Below, in pieces: positions 51,562 to 59,988 of a stretch of DNA of 64,000 nucleotides. Source of the DNA: Actinomycetota bacterium (GTDB lineage Bacteria; Actinomycetota; Acidimicrobiia; Acidimicrobiales; JAJPHE01). The notes beneath the pieces are model-generated. The model worked only from the letters and a program-made list of their open reading frames with translations, did no database searches and was not told the origin of the DNA. The stretch's first letter is position 1. Every line of letters starts with the position of its first letter. The stretch is from contig DAHUYE010000013.1 in assembly GCA_027315345.1 (NCBI GenBank), positions 1 to 64,000 of the forward strand, written 5' to 3'. The position numbers were made by a program, and so were the translations under genes.

Positions 51562-51568
51562 GTGGACC

Positions 51569-51949
51569 TCACCAGAAGGCCACCTGGCGAGGTTGGGGGT
51601 GGTCGAGCATCCGGGTGTCCTTGGTGATCAGCGGCCAACCGTTTTCGATGGCCGTGGCATAGATCTGCCGGTCGGCCGGGTCGCCCGGAAAGCTGTCCGG
51701 AAGGGCTACGGCCGTGGCCGCCACGGCCGGCGTCAGACCGGCCGTTCGGGCGTGTCGGGACAGTTCTGTCAGCCAGGCGCCGACGGGCTGGTCGGTGTGG
51801 ACGCGGCCGTCCTGTGCCATCCAGGCCAACTCGTACCAGGACACCGAGGCCACCGCCACCTCGTCGGCGCCGTCGATCATCCGTGCTGCTGCCGGGCTGA
51901 TTCGGCCCGAGTCTGTCGTCCACCAGTACAGGACGTGGGTGTCCAGCAA
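51569..51949 (-). CDS. vapC: PIN-domain ribonuclease toxin (VapC)
   Basis: A 126-residue PIN protein. The first Asp is in MLDTHVLYWWTTDSG, the Glu in VSWYELAWMA and the last acidic residues in GDPADRQIYATAIENGWPLI followed by TKD. This is the four-acid magnesium site of tRNA- or rRNA-cleaving VapC toxins. Start TTG at 51949, eight bases after the antitoxin stop. It forms a module with the Phd-type antitoxin upstream. The end is next to a short tandem repeat. Confidence 0.88.
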   Translation of the reverse strand: MLDTHVLYWWTTDSGRISPAAARMIDGADEVAVASVSWYELAWMAQDGRVHTDQPVGAWLTELSRHARTAGLTPAVAATAVALPDSFPGDPADRQIYATAIENGWPLITKDTRMLDHPQPRQVAFW

Positions 51950-51957
51950 GACGGTGC

Positions 51958-52185
51958 TCAGGAGGCCTCCCAGTCCTCGCCCGTGGAGAACAACTCCTCG
52001 TCGGTTGCATCGGTGCGCACCCTGCCGGCCATCAGGTCCTTGAGCGCCGCTGGTCCCCGCGCCGGCACGAGTCTGGCCACGGTCCGACCGTGCTTGGTGA
52101 CCTCGATCTCGTCCCCATTGGATACGTCCTCGAGGAGTGCGAGCAGCTGAGCCTTGGCCTGGGTGGCGGTCACCTGACGAATCAC
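51958..52185 (-). CDS. vapB: Phd/YefM-type antitoxin (VapB)
   Basis: A 75-residue protein beginning MIRQVTATQAKAQLLALLED and continuing DEIEVTKHGRTVARLVPARG, the Phd/YefM DNA-binding fold. The C-terminal tail with TDEELFSTGEDWE would wrap the toxin. It starts at a GTG at 52185 next to a palindrome containing TATAAT, so its mRNA is probably leaderless and autoregulated. Confidence 0.85.
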   Translation of the reverse strand: MIRQVTATQAKAQLLALLEDVSNGDEIEVTKHGRTVARLVPARGPAALKDLMAGRVRTDATDEELFSTGEDWEAS

Positions 52186-52188
52186 ATG

Positions 52189-52202
52189 GTCATTATAATG
52201 AC
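52189..52202 (-). promoter_or_regulatory. palindromic operator/promoter GTCATTATAATGAC
   Basis: A perfect 14-bp palindrome with a consensus TATAAT, placed so that transcription would begin at about the GTG at 52185. It is the likely binding site of the antitoxin. Confidence 0.65.
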
Positions 52203-52274
52203 TATGTGAGTTGACAGCAGGCCCTCCGTCGCCGCCAGCAGGGCCGAGCTTCGGTCACGTCTCCGTCAACAAAA

Positions 52275-52290
52275 ATGTCGAATACGACAT
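52275..52290 (+). promoter_or_regulatory. inverted repeat ATGTCG-N4-CGACAT
   Basis: Perfect six-base arms around AATA, 12 bases before the ATG of the XRE gene, which makes it its likely operator. It is AT-richer than the surroundings. Confidence 0.6.
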
Positions 52291-52301
52291 AGGATGAGGC
52301 G

Positions 52302-52712
52302 ATGCGAAGCATTTTGGGGGACCTGTCCGGTTTCATCCGGTGGGCTCGCGTTTCGCGGGGCCTGACCCAGGCGGAGCTGGCCGGAATGGTCGGGACCGAC
52401 CAGGGGGTCATCTCGGCCTACGAGCACGGCCGGCGAAGCCCGTCGGCGGAGATGCTGAACCGCATCGTGGTGGCGTGCGGGTATCGCCTGGCTGCACTGG
52501 ACACCGTCGGTCGGGTGTTCCCGGCGCCGATCCCGAAGGCGGGCTGGTTCTCCGACGAGCACCTCCATCCGGACCACTGGGAGCCGGAGGGATCCGAAGG
52601 CGACTTGGAGACCAGAGGACCGACGGCCTGGTCCGAGGCGGCTCGGGATGCGGCCTTGGTGGCGGTGGTCGAAGCGGCGGCCATCATCGCCGAGGACAAG
52701 GCCCGCTCATGA
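52302..52712 (+). CDS. XRE-family regulator, probable antitoxin
   Basis: A 136-residue protein. The HTH is FIRWARVSRGLTQAELAGMV followed by TDQGVISAYEHGRRSPSAEM; a 60-residue tail with WSEAARDAALVAVVEAAAII follows. It is encoded 22 bases before a nucleotidyltransferase-like gene, as in the COG5340/AbiE-like and MNT-type toxin-antitoxin modules, and has its own inverted repeat upstream. I infer an antitoxin and autorepressor. It could also be an ordinary regulator. Confidence 0.75.
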   Translation: MRSILGDLSGFIRWARVSRGLTQAELAGMVGTDQGVISAYEHGRRSPSAEMLNRIVVACGYRLAALDTVGRVFPAPIPKAGWFSDEHLHPDHWEPEGSEGDLETRGPTAWSEAARDAALVAVVEAAAIIAEDKARS

Positions 52713-52734
52713 ATCGGCCGGACCAGAGGCACCG

Positions 52735-53298
52735 GTGAACGCCCTGGAGGCTGCGGCCCAGGTGCACGCCGTTCTGGCTGCCGCCGGCATTGATGACGCC
52801 ATCGGCGGCGCCCTGGCCTTGGGCTATCACGCCGAGCCCCGAGGGACCATCGACGCCGACGTCGACGTGGCCGCCGGTCATGAGGAGGCCGAGTCGGTGG
52901 TCGACCTGCTCCTTCCCCTGGGATGGGTGCCTGAACGACCGGCATCGGAGTGGCTCCCCCCCGTGGCGGGTGTCCGGCTCGTCCGCCGGGACGGACCGGT
53001 GCGGGTCGACCTGTTCTTCTCGCTCTCGGACGCCTATGACGAGGTCTTCGCCCGCCGGGAGTGGCATTCACCGATGGGAGAGCCCCTGCCGTTCCTGACC
53101 GCCGAGGACCTAACCGTCTTCAAGTTGGTCTTCGACCGCCCCAAGGACTGGGTCGACATCGAGGCCATGCTGCGGACCGGCTCATTGGACGACCTCACCT
53201 ACGTCGAGCGCAAGGCACTGGAGCTGAAAGGTCACGCCTTCTGGCCGTCCCTTTCTCGCTTGGCTGCCTTGGCGGAACGGGTGCGAGCCGGGGGTTAG
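52735..53298 (+). CDS. nucleotidyltransferase-fold protein, probable toxin
   Basis: A 187-residue protein from the GTG at 52735. IGGALALGYHAEPRGTIDAD followed by VDVA shows the GG and DxD metal-site pattern of the polymerase-beta-like nucleotidyltransferase fold, of the type in AbiEii-like and DUF6036 proteins. Later RVDLFFSLSDAYDEVFARRE supplies a third acidic residue, and LTVFKLVFDRPKDWVDIEAM is typical of the helical part. Related toxins add nucleotides to tRNA and stop growth; the activity here is inferred from fold and pairing with the XRE gene. Its end overlaps the convergent NAD-binding protein gene by four bases. Confidence 0.72.
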   Translation: MNALEAAAQVHAVLAAAGIDDAIGGALALGYHAEPRGTIDADVDVAAGHEEAESVVDLLLPLGWVPERPASEWLPPVAGVRLVRRDGPVRVDLFFSLSDAYDEVFARREWHSPMGEPLPFLTAEDLTVFKLVFDRPKDWVDIEAMLRTGSLDDLTYVERKALELKGHAFWPSLSRLAALAERVRAGG

Positions 53299-54791
53299 TG
53301 CCCGGGCTCGGTGGGGCCGACCTGGGACGGGACGGCGGTGGGCGTCGCGCCGGCGGGCCCTTTGGACGTTGACGAACGGGCCCGAGTGGCGCGGCGGTGG
53401 GCCATGACCCGGAAGACGACCTGGTGGAGGGGCCAGAGGATCATCCAATAGGCAAATCCCAACGCACCCTTGGGCCGGAGGGCGCCGACCTGCTGGACCT
53501 GGGGACCGCCAACTTCGCCGGCATCGGTGATGCGGTAGCCGAGCCAGGCGTCGCCGCAGAACCAGGAGGTGGTGCCGAGCACCAGGGTGTCCTCGTCCTT
53601 GACCTCGACCCTCCACCAGTCGGCCCGGGCCCCGGGTTCGACCCGGGGCGGGCGGCGGAGGGCGAGGCGCTCCCCGAAGGGCCGGCCGAGGAGCATGCGG
53701 GCCCGCCAGGCCAGGGCCAGGCCGTACCAGCCCAGATCCCCGCCGATGACGCCCAGGTCGGCCCGGGCCGATCCGACGTCCTCGGCCGCCAGCCGGGCAT
53801 GGGAGCGGATGGCGCTGACGCCCTCCACCGCCCCGGGGAGGAAGGACATGAGCCGGACCGGGATGGCGGCGGACTGTTGGTCCAGGGCGGCCCGGATGGC
53901 CTCGGTGACATCCAGCCCGTCGGTCGGGAAGAGCTCGTCCGGGCGCCTCACCACGACCTCGGTGGAGATGCCCTCGATGAGGGGATGGGCAACTTTGCGG
54001 TCTACCGGGGTGACCAGGTCGGCCCACCAGGCCGACAGGGACGGGGGCAGGAGGGGGAGGGTCACGATGCGCCGAGGGCGCAGGCCCCTGGCCTCCTGGT
54101 AGGAGCGCATCATGCCCAGGTAGGTGGTGACCTCGGGACCGCCGATCTCGTAGATGCCGGCGGGCGCGGTGGCGGCCGTCTCGAGGTGGCGTAGTAGGTC
54201 GGCCTCGGCGATGGGTTGGGTGCGGGTGCGGACCCAGCGGGGGGTGACCATGACCGGGAGACGCTCGGTCAGGGCCCGGAGCATCTCGAAGGACGCGCTG
54301 CCCGAGCCGAGGATGACGGCGGCCCGCAGCTCGACCACGGGAGGGCCGAAGCGGGCCAGGACCTCCCCGGTCTCCTGGCGGCTGCGCAGGTGCTCGGACA
54401 GATTGTCGGCGTTACCGAGGCCGCCCAGATAGACGATCCGGTCCACGCCGGCCTCCTTGGCGGCCCGGGCGAAGGACTCGGCCTGGCGGCGGTCGGTCTC
54501 CTCGAAGCCGGCGCCCCCGCCCATGGCGTGGACCAGGTAGTAGGCGACTTCGCAGCCGGTCAGGGCATCCGTGGTCGCCTCCACGTCTCCGACGTCGACG
54601 GCGCGCGGGACGATCCGGCCCGGCCCGGTCTTGGCCGAGGTGGCGCCAGGGGCGGCCGAGCTGCCGCCCCGGCGGCTGAGGGCAATGACCTCGGAGCCCG
54701 AGCCGGCCAGACGCCGGGCCAGGCGGCTGCCTACGTAGCCGGTGGCCCCGGCTATGGCGACGCGGTTGGGGATCAGGCCAAGACTAGACAA
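53295..54791 (-). CDS. NAD(P)-binding SDR-like protein with DUF2867
   Basis: A 498-residue protein. The N-terminal 290 residues are an atypical SDR/NmrA-type Rossmann domain (VAIAGATGYVGSRLARRLAG; VYLGGLGNADNLSEHLRSRQ). The C-terminal part (WYGLALAWRARMLLGRPFGE, DWWRVEVKDEDTLVLGTTSW, YWMILWPLHQVVFRVMAHRR) matches DUF2867, found after such domains in many actinobacteria. The function is unknown; it may be a membrane-near reductase. I place the start at the TTG at 54791, directly before VAIAGATG; the long upstream frame overlaps the glycoside hydrolase gene and is a shadow. Confidence 0.8.
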   Translation of the reverse strand: MSSLGLIPNRVAIAGATGYVGSRLARRLAGSGSEVIALSRRGGSSAAPGATSAKTGPGRIVPRAVDVGDVEATTDALTGCEVAYYLVHAMGGGAGFEETDRRQAESFARAAKEAGVDRIVYLGGLGNADNLSEHLRSRQETGEVLARFGPPVVELRAAVILGSGSASFEMLRALTERLPVMVTPRWVRTRTQPIAEADLLRHLETAATAPAGIYEIGGPEVTTYLGMMRSYQEARGLRPRRIVTLPLLPPSLSAWWADLVTPVDRKVAHPLIEGISTEVVVRRPDELFPTDGLDVTEAIRAALDQQSAAIPVRLMSFLPGAVEGVSAIRSHARLAAEDVGSARADLGVIGGDLGWYGLALAWRARMLLGRPFGERLALRRPPRVEPGARADWWRVEVKDEDTLVLGTTSWFCGDAWLGYRITDAGEVGGPQVQQVGALRPKGALGFAYWMILWPLHQVVFRVMAHRRATRARSSTSKGPAGATPTAVPSQVGPTEPGH

Positions 54792-54813
54792 GCCGTGGCC
54801 CCCGATCGGCGGG

Positions 54814-56040
54814 CTATCGGGGCCGGCTCTTCTCCTGGGAAATGGCCGCCGCGTAGGCGGCGAAAGCCGGCTTATGAGTGCCGTCGTAGCGGACCAAGCC
54901 GTAGAAGTTCTGGTTGGTCGTGGTGGCGGTCCCGAGGTCTTGGGAGGAGTACCAGAAGAGAGCACCGAACCAGTTCTGGGCGGATGCGTACTGGACCGCC
55001 TGAGTGGCCATCTGGGCCTGGAACGCCTCGTCGACATGGTCAGGGTGGGCGGCCAGGTCCAGGTTGGACTCCGTGGCCATTGCGCCCGGGCCGTTGGTCG
55101 GAGCCCCGTACTCGGTGGCCCATAACGGCTTGGACCCGGCTCCGCAGCCCGCCATGATGCTCCGGTCGCTGGTAGCGGTCTGAGCGAGCTGGCTCCAAGC
55201 ATTCCAAGAGGCGTAGTAGTCCGGGCCCACCGGGGCGGAGTAGGGATGCACTCCCACGGCGTCGGCAACGCTCAGGGATCCGTCCGAACAGAGGCTCTGC
55301 AGGTACGAGAGTTGGTCGATGTTGCCGTCAAGGTCGGCGGTGGGGGCCGGGCCACCACTGATGATGAAGGCCTGAGGATCGGCTGAGCGGATGGCGGCGG
55401 CGGTCAAGGCCAGCAACTTGCTGTAGGCGTTCGGGTCAGGGGTCGGCAGCCAGAAATTGACAAGATTGGGCTCATTCCAGACCTCCCAGTCGTGCACCCC
55501 GTAGGGCGAATAACGGGCGGCCGCGGCCGCGGCGAAGGCGGCGAAGCGGGACGGATCGGCGGGAGCGCACTTGAAGGAGTTGCACCCGACCGGTTGGGCC
55601 CAGCCCGGGGTGAAATCGATGAGGGCGAGGAGATGCATGTGATGGGCGGCGATGCCACTGACGATTGCATCCATCTGGGACCACCGGTAGACGCCTGGCT
55701 CCGGTTCCAGGGCTGCCCAGCTCAGCTGCTCGCGTATGTAGGTGACCCCCAAGGACGCTTGCGTGTCGAGGTCAGCGTTGATCTGGTCCGGAGTCTCGCT
55801 CAGGAGGTTCCCGTCCACCACGCCGAAATGGAGAGGGGGAGGCCCGGAGGAGGTCCCGGCCGCGGTGGCGGCCGGAGCCGCGAGCAGCACAGCCACCAGC
55901 GGAGCCGCCGCCATGGCCAGGGCACCGACCAGGACGGCCAGCGGTCCGGCCACGGCCCGGCGTCCTTCGGCCCGGCGGGAAGCCGCCGTCAAACCCGTGC
56001 CGCCAGATGAGCCAAACCCCGCGTGTCCATGCCTCTTCAC
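54814..56040 (-). CDS. secreted glycoside hydrolase-like protein (clan GH-A type)
   Basis: A 408-residue exported protein. After a basic head comes a signal-type hydrophobic stretch (VLVGALAMAAAPLVAVLLAA) ending in Ala-rich APAATAAG. The TIM-barrel has the acid/base Glu in VHDWEVWNEPNLVNFW and the nucleophile Glu in LWATEYGAPTNGPG, as in GH5/GH39-like enzymes. VTYIREQLSWAALEPEPGVY is the first-strand signature. The target sugar is unknown. A paralog with the same motifs is encoded at 61585. The two enclose the glycosyltransferase genes, so they probably trim, or release, the polysaccharide made there. Divergent from the acyltransferase gene. Confidence 0.82.
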   Translation of the reverse strand: MKRHGHAGFGSSGGTGLTAASRRAEGRRAVAGPLAVLVGALAMAAAPLVAVLLAAPAATAAGTSSGPPPLHFGVVDGNLLSETPDQINADLDTQASLGVTYIREQLSWAALEPEPGVYRWSQMDAIVSGIAAHHMHLLALIDFTPGWAQPVGCNSFKCAPADPSRFAAFAAAAAARYSPYGVHDWEVWNEPNLVNFWLPTPDPNAYSKLLALTAAAIRSADPQAFIISGGPAPTADLDGNIDQLSYLQSLCSDGSLSVADAVGVHPYSAPVGPDYYASWNAWSQLAQTATSDRSIMAGCGAGSKPLWATEYGAPTNGPGAMATESNLDLAAHPDHVDEAFQAQMATQAVQYASAQNWFGALFWYSSQDLGTATTTNQNFYGLVRYDGTHKPAFAAYAAAISQEKSRPR

Positions 56041-56098
56041 TCGGCCGTCTCGGGTGGGATATTAACTAACTGTATGCACCGTTTGCACGTTTCTAACC

Positions 56099-56644
56099 AT
56101 GGCGGTTGACGAGGTCCGGGGGCCGAAGCGCTCCCGGACCCGGCAGAGGCTGATCCTGCTGGTGGTCGAGCCCCTGCGGCTGACCTGGATCAACTCCCTG
56201 GCTGGCCTGCCGATCGTCCCCGCCCCGGTGCGGTACCTGATGTACCGCCTGGCCGGGTTCCGGCTCCGGACCATCCTGGTCAGTCCCCGCTGTGTCTTCA
56301 CTGGACGTCAGGTGTCCATCGGCCCCGGGACCTTCATCAACTGGTCGTGCTTCTTCGAAGGAGGACCGATCGACATAGGCCGGGACTGCCAGATCGGGAT
56401 GGAGACGATGATCGCCACCGGCTCCCACCCGATGGAGGATGGGAGGGTCACCAAGCGTCATGAGCAGCTCGGCGTCAAGATCGGGGACGGGTGCTGGCTG
56501 GGTGCCCGGGTCACGGTTCTACCCGGCGTGAGCATCGCCCCCGGGACGGTGGTCGGTGCCGGGAGCCTGGTCAACCGCAGCATCGATGAGCCGGGGATCT
56601 ATGCCGGGGTGCCGGCACGCCGGATCGGGGACGTCCCGGCCTGA
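56099..56644 (+). CDS. hexapeptide-repeat acyltransferase
   Basis: A 181-residue left-handed beta-helix acyltransferase (CFFEGGPIDIGRDCQIGMET; VKIGDGCWLGARVTVLPGVS; IAPGTVVGAGSLVNRSIDEP; GIYAGVPARRIG). The catalytic His is probably in ATGSHPMED or KRHEQLG. It belongs to the maltose/galactoside O-acetyltransferase superfamily and likely acetylates a sugar of the surface glycan. The first 40 residues could be membrane-associating. Start ATG at 56099, divergent from the glycoside hydrolase with only 58 bases between them. Confidence 0.85.
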   Translation: MAVDEVRGPKRSRTRQRLILLVVEPLRLTWINSLAGLPIVPAPVRYLMYRLAGFRLRTILVSPRCVFTGRQVSIGPGTFINWSCFFEGGPIDIGRDCQIGMETMIATGSHPMEDGRVTKRHEQLGVKIGDGCWLGARVTVLPGVSIAPGTVVGAGSLVNRSIDEPGIYAGVPARRIGDVPA

Positions 56645-56675
56645 CCCTCGGCCCGGGCCACGGCCGACATCGGTC

Positions 56676-57935
56676 TCAGATGGCGGCGGAAGCCTCCAGA
56701 CGTTGGCCGCCGATGAAAGCCTCCGAGTCGCTGTCTTTCCGGCCCAGGCCGTAGAGGACGTACTCCCGGTCGTAGTTGGTTTCCCAGCTGAACCGCTCCT
56801 CGGCCATTCGTCGCGAATACTCGCCCATGGCCCGACGACGGATGGGATCCTTCAGGACGGCGGTTATCGAGGTTCTCAGGGCGGTCGCTTCCCGCCGGAC
56901 GAAGCAGATCAAGTCCCGATCGACGTCGTACTCCCGGTAGGCCGGGTCATCACTGGTCACGATCGGCAGCCCGCAGGCCATGGCCTCCTGCATCACCAGG
57001 GTGAACATCTCGGACACGGCGGGGAAGACGAATGCGTCGGCCAGGCGGTATAGATCCCGCAGCGTGGTCCCGCTGGCGGGCCCGAAGAGGACCACGTGCT
57101 CGGGCACCGGACAGACCACATCAGGGCCCTCCCCGACCACCACCGTGGTCCACTCCGGTGTGGCCGCCTCCACCACCAAACGGGCACCCTTCTTAGGCAC
57201 CAGGCGACCGACGAACATGACCACCGGGCGGTCCGGTGGCAGACCGTATCGGCGCCTCAAGTCAGGCTTGCCGGCTTCCGGCCAAGGAGAAAACCAGTCA
57301 ACATCGATTCCGTTGTGCTGCATGGCCACCCGGTCCGGGACCGCCCCGTGGCCAACCACGAAGTCCCGCACCCGAGAGTTGTAGGTGACGACCGCGGCTG
57401 CGTTCCGGAACATGGGCCGTCCCATAACGGCATAGATCAGGCGTTGGACGACCACCACCAGGCGGCTGGGATGATCGACCACGGCTACGTGCTGGGTCAT
57501 GTAATACGGGCGCCGGGTCAAGAGGCAGGCCAGGAAGGCGGCATGGGAGAGGGGGTAGAAGGCGTCGTGAATGTGGACGAGGTCGGCCCGGCGCACCTCC
57601 CTCAGCAGAAGGAAGAGCACAAACGGCGAAACCAACGGGAAGGTGACGCCCCAGCGGCGTTCGATGAAGTTGAGGACAGGCACCCTCCGGACCCGGTAAC
57701 CCTCCGCGGTGGCCTCGTCCCTGGCGGCTCCTGGGCCGGGCAAGCAGGTCAGGACGGTTACCCCGTGGCCGCGGCGAACCAAACTGAGAGCCTGAGCCCG
57801 GCCAACCGCCTCCAGCCCTCCGACGTGGGGCGGAAAGAAGTCGATGACGATAAGGACGCGCCCACCCACCGGGTCCTCGCCGGCGCCCCGAATGTTGACC
57901 GGTCCGTCGGCAACTGCGGTCATGGTTGCGGCCAC
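56676..57935 (-). CDS. GT4-family glycosyltransferase
   Basis: A 419-residue GT-B glycosyltransferase. The N-terminal acceptor domain starts VLIVIDFFPPHVGGLEAVGR and has VHIHDAFYPLSH and MQHNGIDVDWFSP. The donor domain has VVMFVGRLVPKKGARLVVEA and the nucleotide-sugar motif AVSEMFTLVMQEAMACGLPI (E-x7-E). It transfers an activated sugar with retention, likely in the cytoplasm at the membrane. The donor is unknown. It is convergent with the acyltransferase gene. Its upstream region, shared with the GT2 gene, holds an inverted repeat. Start taken at the ATG at 57935. Confidence 0.88.
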   Translation of the reverse strand: MAATMTAVADGPVNIRGAGEDPVGGRVLIVIDFFPPHVGGLEAVGRAQALSLVRRGHGVTVLTCLPGPGAARDEATAEGYRVRRVPVLNFIERRWGVTFPLVSPFVLFLLLREVRRADLVHIHDAFYPLSHAAFLACLLTRRPYYMTQHVAVVDHPSRLVVVVQRLIYAVMGRPMFRNAAAVVTYNSRVRDFVVGHGAVPDRVAMQHNGIDVDWFSPWPEAGKPDLRRRYGLPPDRPVVMFVGRLVPKKGARLVVEAATPEWTTVVVGEGPDVVCPVPEHVVLFGPASGTTLRDLYRLADAFVFPAVSEMFTLVMQEAMACGLPIVTSDDPAYREYDVDRDLICFVRREATALRTSITAVLKDPIRRRAMGEYSRRMAEERFSWETNYDREYVLYGLGRKDSDSEAFIGGQRLEASAAI

Positions 57936-58032
57936 TCTGAAAGAGACGTTGCTGTGGCCGGAAGCTTGCGGTCAGCGTCCGACCCGCCGTCCGACCAGCA
58001 GCGAGAGGACGCGGAGACGAAGGGGGACGCAG

Positions 58033-58096
58033 AAACTTGCGGTCTGATCTCCCGAATTTCTTTTTCTCCCGCGCCGGCCGTGAACGCCGCAAGTTT
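58033..58096. promoter_or_regulatory. inverted repeat AAACTTGCGG / CCGCAAGTTT in divergent glycosyltransferase promoter
   Basis: Perfect 10-base arms at 58033-58042 and 58087-58096, in the 228-base divergent region between the GT4 and GT2 genes. A third copy, GCTTGCGGTC, lies at 57964-57973. It may be a regulator's operator. No regulator gene is adjacent. Confidence 0.4.
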
Positions 58097-58163
58097 GAAC
58101 AGCAGACCTCGTTCCTAGGACATCGCGCCAGAACTCGGCGCACCCAGACGAGGGATACAAGCC

Positions 58164-59051
58164 ATGCCCGATGCAGCTGTCCTGCCCGTAAGGGGATACC
58201 CGCCCGAGTCATTCACAGAAGCGGTGGCTGCTCCGACAACCACCCTCGAGGCCCTGATCGACCTGACCGACCTGGAGCGCGGGATGGCCGGGCCGGCTGG
58301 TGGCGTCCGGGGCCGGGCCGTAACCCTGACCCTGCTGATGCCGGTCTTCAACGAAGAGGCCACGGTTCTGGCCGCCATCAATGACGCTCTCACCGCCGCG
58401 TTCCCATGCGAGACACGGCTCATCGTCGTGGACGACGGAAGCACCGATCGCACACCGAAGCTGCTCGATGGGATAACCGATCCGCGACTTACTAGGATCC
58501 GCCATGACACCAACCGGGGCAAGGGAGCGGCCTTGCTGACCGCAGCCCGGGCCGCTTCAACCTCCCACGTGGTGCCCTTCGATGCCGACCTGGAGTATTC
58601 CGCGGCCGATGTGGCCCGGATGGTCAGGTGCCTGCAGACGGTCGACGTAGAGGTCGTCTACGGCTCCCGGGCGGTGGGGGGGGTGGTTCCTCACATCTCC
58701 CCCCTCTACTCCTTCGGCAACCGGGTGATGACCAGGATGGCCAACCTCGCTTACCGGTCCAACATCTCCGACCTGCATACCTGCCTCAAACTGGTTCCAC
58801 TCGACCTGATGCGGTCCCTTCCTCTCACCCAGGCGGGCTTCGGCCTGGATACCGAGTTGACAGCGTGGCTACTCCTCCAGCAGGTAAGCATGACCGAAGT
58901 CCCGGTCAGCTACACGCCTCGCACCAGGTCACAAGGCAAGAAGATCTCCTGGCTAGACAGCCTTACCTGTCTGCGCATCCTGGCCGCCACTCGGCTCCAG
59001 GCTGACCGCATCGCCACCACACTGGGAGGTATTGGTTATGACATTGCTTGA
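58164..59051 (+). CDS. GT2-family glycosyltransferase (polyprenyl-phosphate sugar transferase type)
   Basis: A 295-residue GT-A transferase. LTLLMPVFNEEATVLAAIND and RLIVVDDGSTDRTPKLLDGI are the nucleotide-binding strands. HVVPFDADLEYSAADV provides the DxD-like metal motif and RTRSQGKKISWLDSL the acceptor side. It resembles dolichyl-phosphate-mannose-synthase-like enzymes, which charge a lipid carrier. No C-terminal membrane helices are present. The first 50 residues are an unusual extension, so an in-frame GTG near residue 49 may be the start. It overlaps the sulfotransferase gene by 14 bases. Confidence 0.87.
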   Translation: MPDAAVLPVRGYPPESFTEAVAAPTTTLEALIDLTDLERGMAGPAGGVRGRAVTLTLLMPVFNEEATVLAAINDALTAAFPCETRLIVVDDGSTDRTPKLLDGITDPRLTRIRHDTNRGKGAALLTAARAASTSHVVPFDADLEYSAADVARMVRCLQTVDVEVVYGSRAVGGVVPHISPLYSFGNRVMTRMANLAYRSNISDLHTCLKLVPLDLMRSLPLTQAGFGLDTELTAWLLLQQVSMTEVPVSYTPRTRSQGKKISWLDSLTCLRILAATRLQADRIATTLGGIGYDIA

Positions 59052-59988
59052 GGAGCGAACATCGAAGGAAGCTGACAACCGGAAGAGGACCCCGAACACG
59101 TTCATCGTGGGCTCTCCAAAGTGCGGGACCACCTATGTGGCTGCCTGGTTGGCCACCAGTCAGAAGGTGTTTGTGCCCGGTGTGAAGGAGCCCGGCTTCT
59201 TCAATGACACTCGCCAATACCAGCTGGGGATGGCTCACTACCGGGCCCGCTACTACGCCGAGGTGGTTGAGGAGCCAGTCGTAGTCGACGCCACTCCGTG
59301 GTATCTGTATCCCGCCAACGTTCCGGAGCGAGTCGCACAGACCGTGGGCACCGACGTCAAGGTCATCGCCCTTCTGCGGGAGCCGTGCCGCCGAGCCGTA
59401 TCGATGTACTACGAGCGCGTCGGCCGCCGGCGCGAAACACGAACGTTCGATCAGGTGGTCGAAGATGAGCTGGCCGTAATCGACCCTGTGGCCGCCATGA
59501 GCCGCGAGTTCAGTACTGAATACTTTGACCATCATGTACTCGGCGGCCTCTACGCCGAACCGGTGCAGCGGTATCTCGACACATTCGGTCCGGACAACAC
59601 CCTGGTCCTGACGTCCGAGCAGCTGTGGGGCCAAACCGATGCGGTCCGGGCTCAGCTCAGCGGCTTCCTCGGCCTCGATCTACCTGCCGCCCCGGAGCGC
59701 TCGGTCAATCCGGCCTGGAAGCCCAAGTTGGAGATGGTGGAAAGGGTGCTGAACCGCGCCGAGGGCAGCACCTCCCGCCTTCGGGGGTTCGTGGCCGCCC
59801 GGCCGGGTGCAGTGAGAGTGGTCCGAGGGTTACTGGACTGGGCCAGTGCATGGAACCAGTCGGCCGCCCAGTATGAACTTCCAGACCCGGCGCTCATGGC
59901 CCGACTCCGGGACTGGTACCGGCCGGCCAACGAACGCCTGGAAGCGGTGCTGGGACGCCCGTTGGACGAGTGGCATGACTACCACTGA
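59038..59988 (+). CDS. PAPS-dependent sulfotransferase
   Basis: A 316-residue sulfotransferase. The 5'-phosphosulfate loop is FIVGSPKCGTTYVAAWL and the 3'-phosphate site is IALLREPCRRAVSMYYERVG; VVVDATPWYLYPANVPERVA lies between them. GGGAGG eight bases upstream selects the ATG at 59038 over the TTG at 59032. It moves sulfate from PAPS to a hydroxyl group, probably on the sugar chain built by the neighbouring enzymes or on a lipid. Genes for making PAPS are not in the window. It overlaps both neighbours, so all four genes from 58164 to 61539 form one operon. Confidence 0.9.
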   Translation: MTLLEERTSKEADNRKRTPNTFIVGSPKCGTTYVAAWLATSQKVFVPGVKEPGFFNDTRQYQLGMAHYRARYYAEVVEEPVVVDATPWYLYPANVPERVAQTVGTDVKVIALLREPCRRAVSMYYERVGRRRETRTFDQVVEDELAVIDPVAAMSREFSTEYFDHHVLGGLYAEPVQRYLDTFGPDNTLVLTSEQLWGQTDAVRAQLSGFLGLDLPAAPERSVNPAWKPKLEMVERVLNRAEGSTSRLRGFVAARPGAVRVVRGLLDWASAWNQSAAQYELPDPALMARLRDWYRPANERLEAVLGRPLDEWHDYH

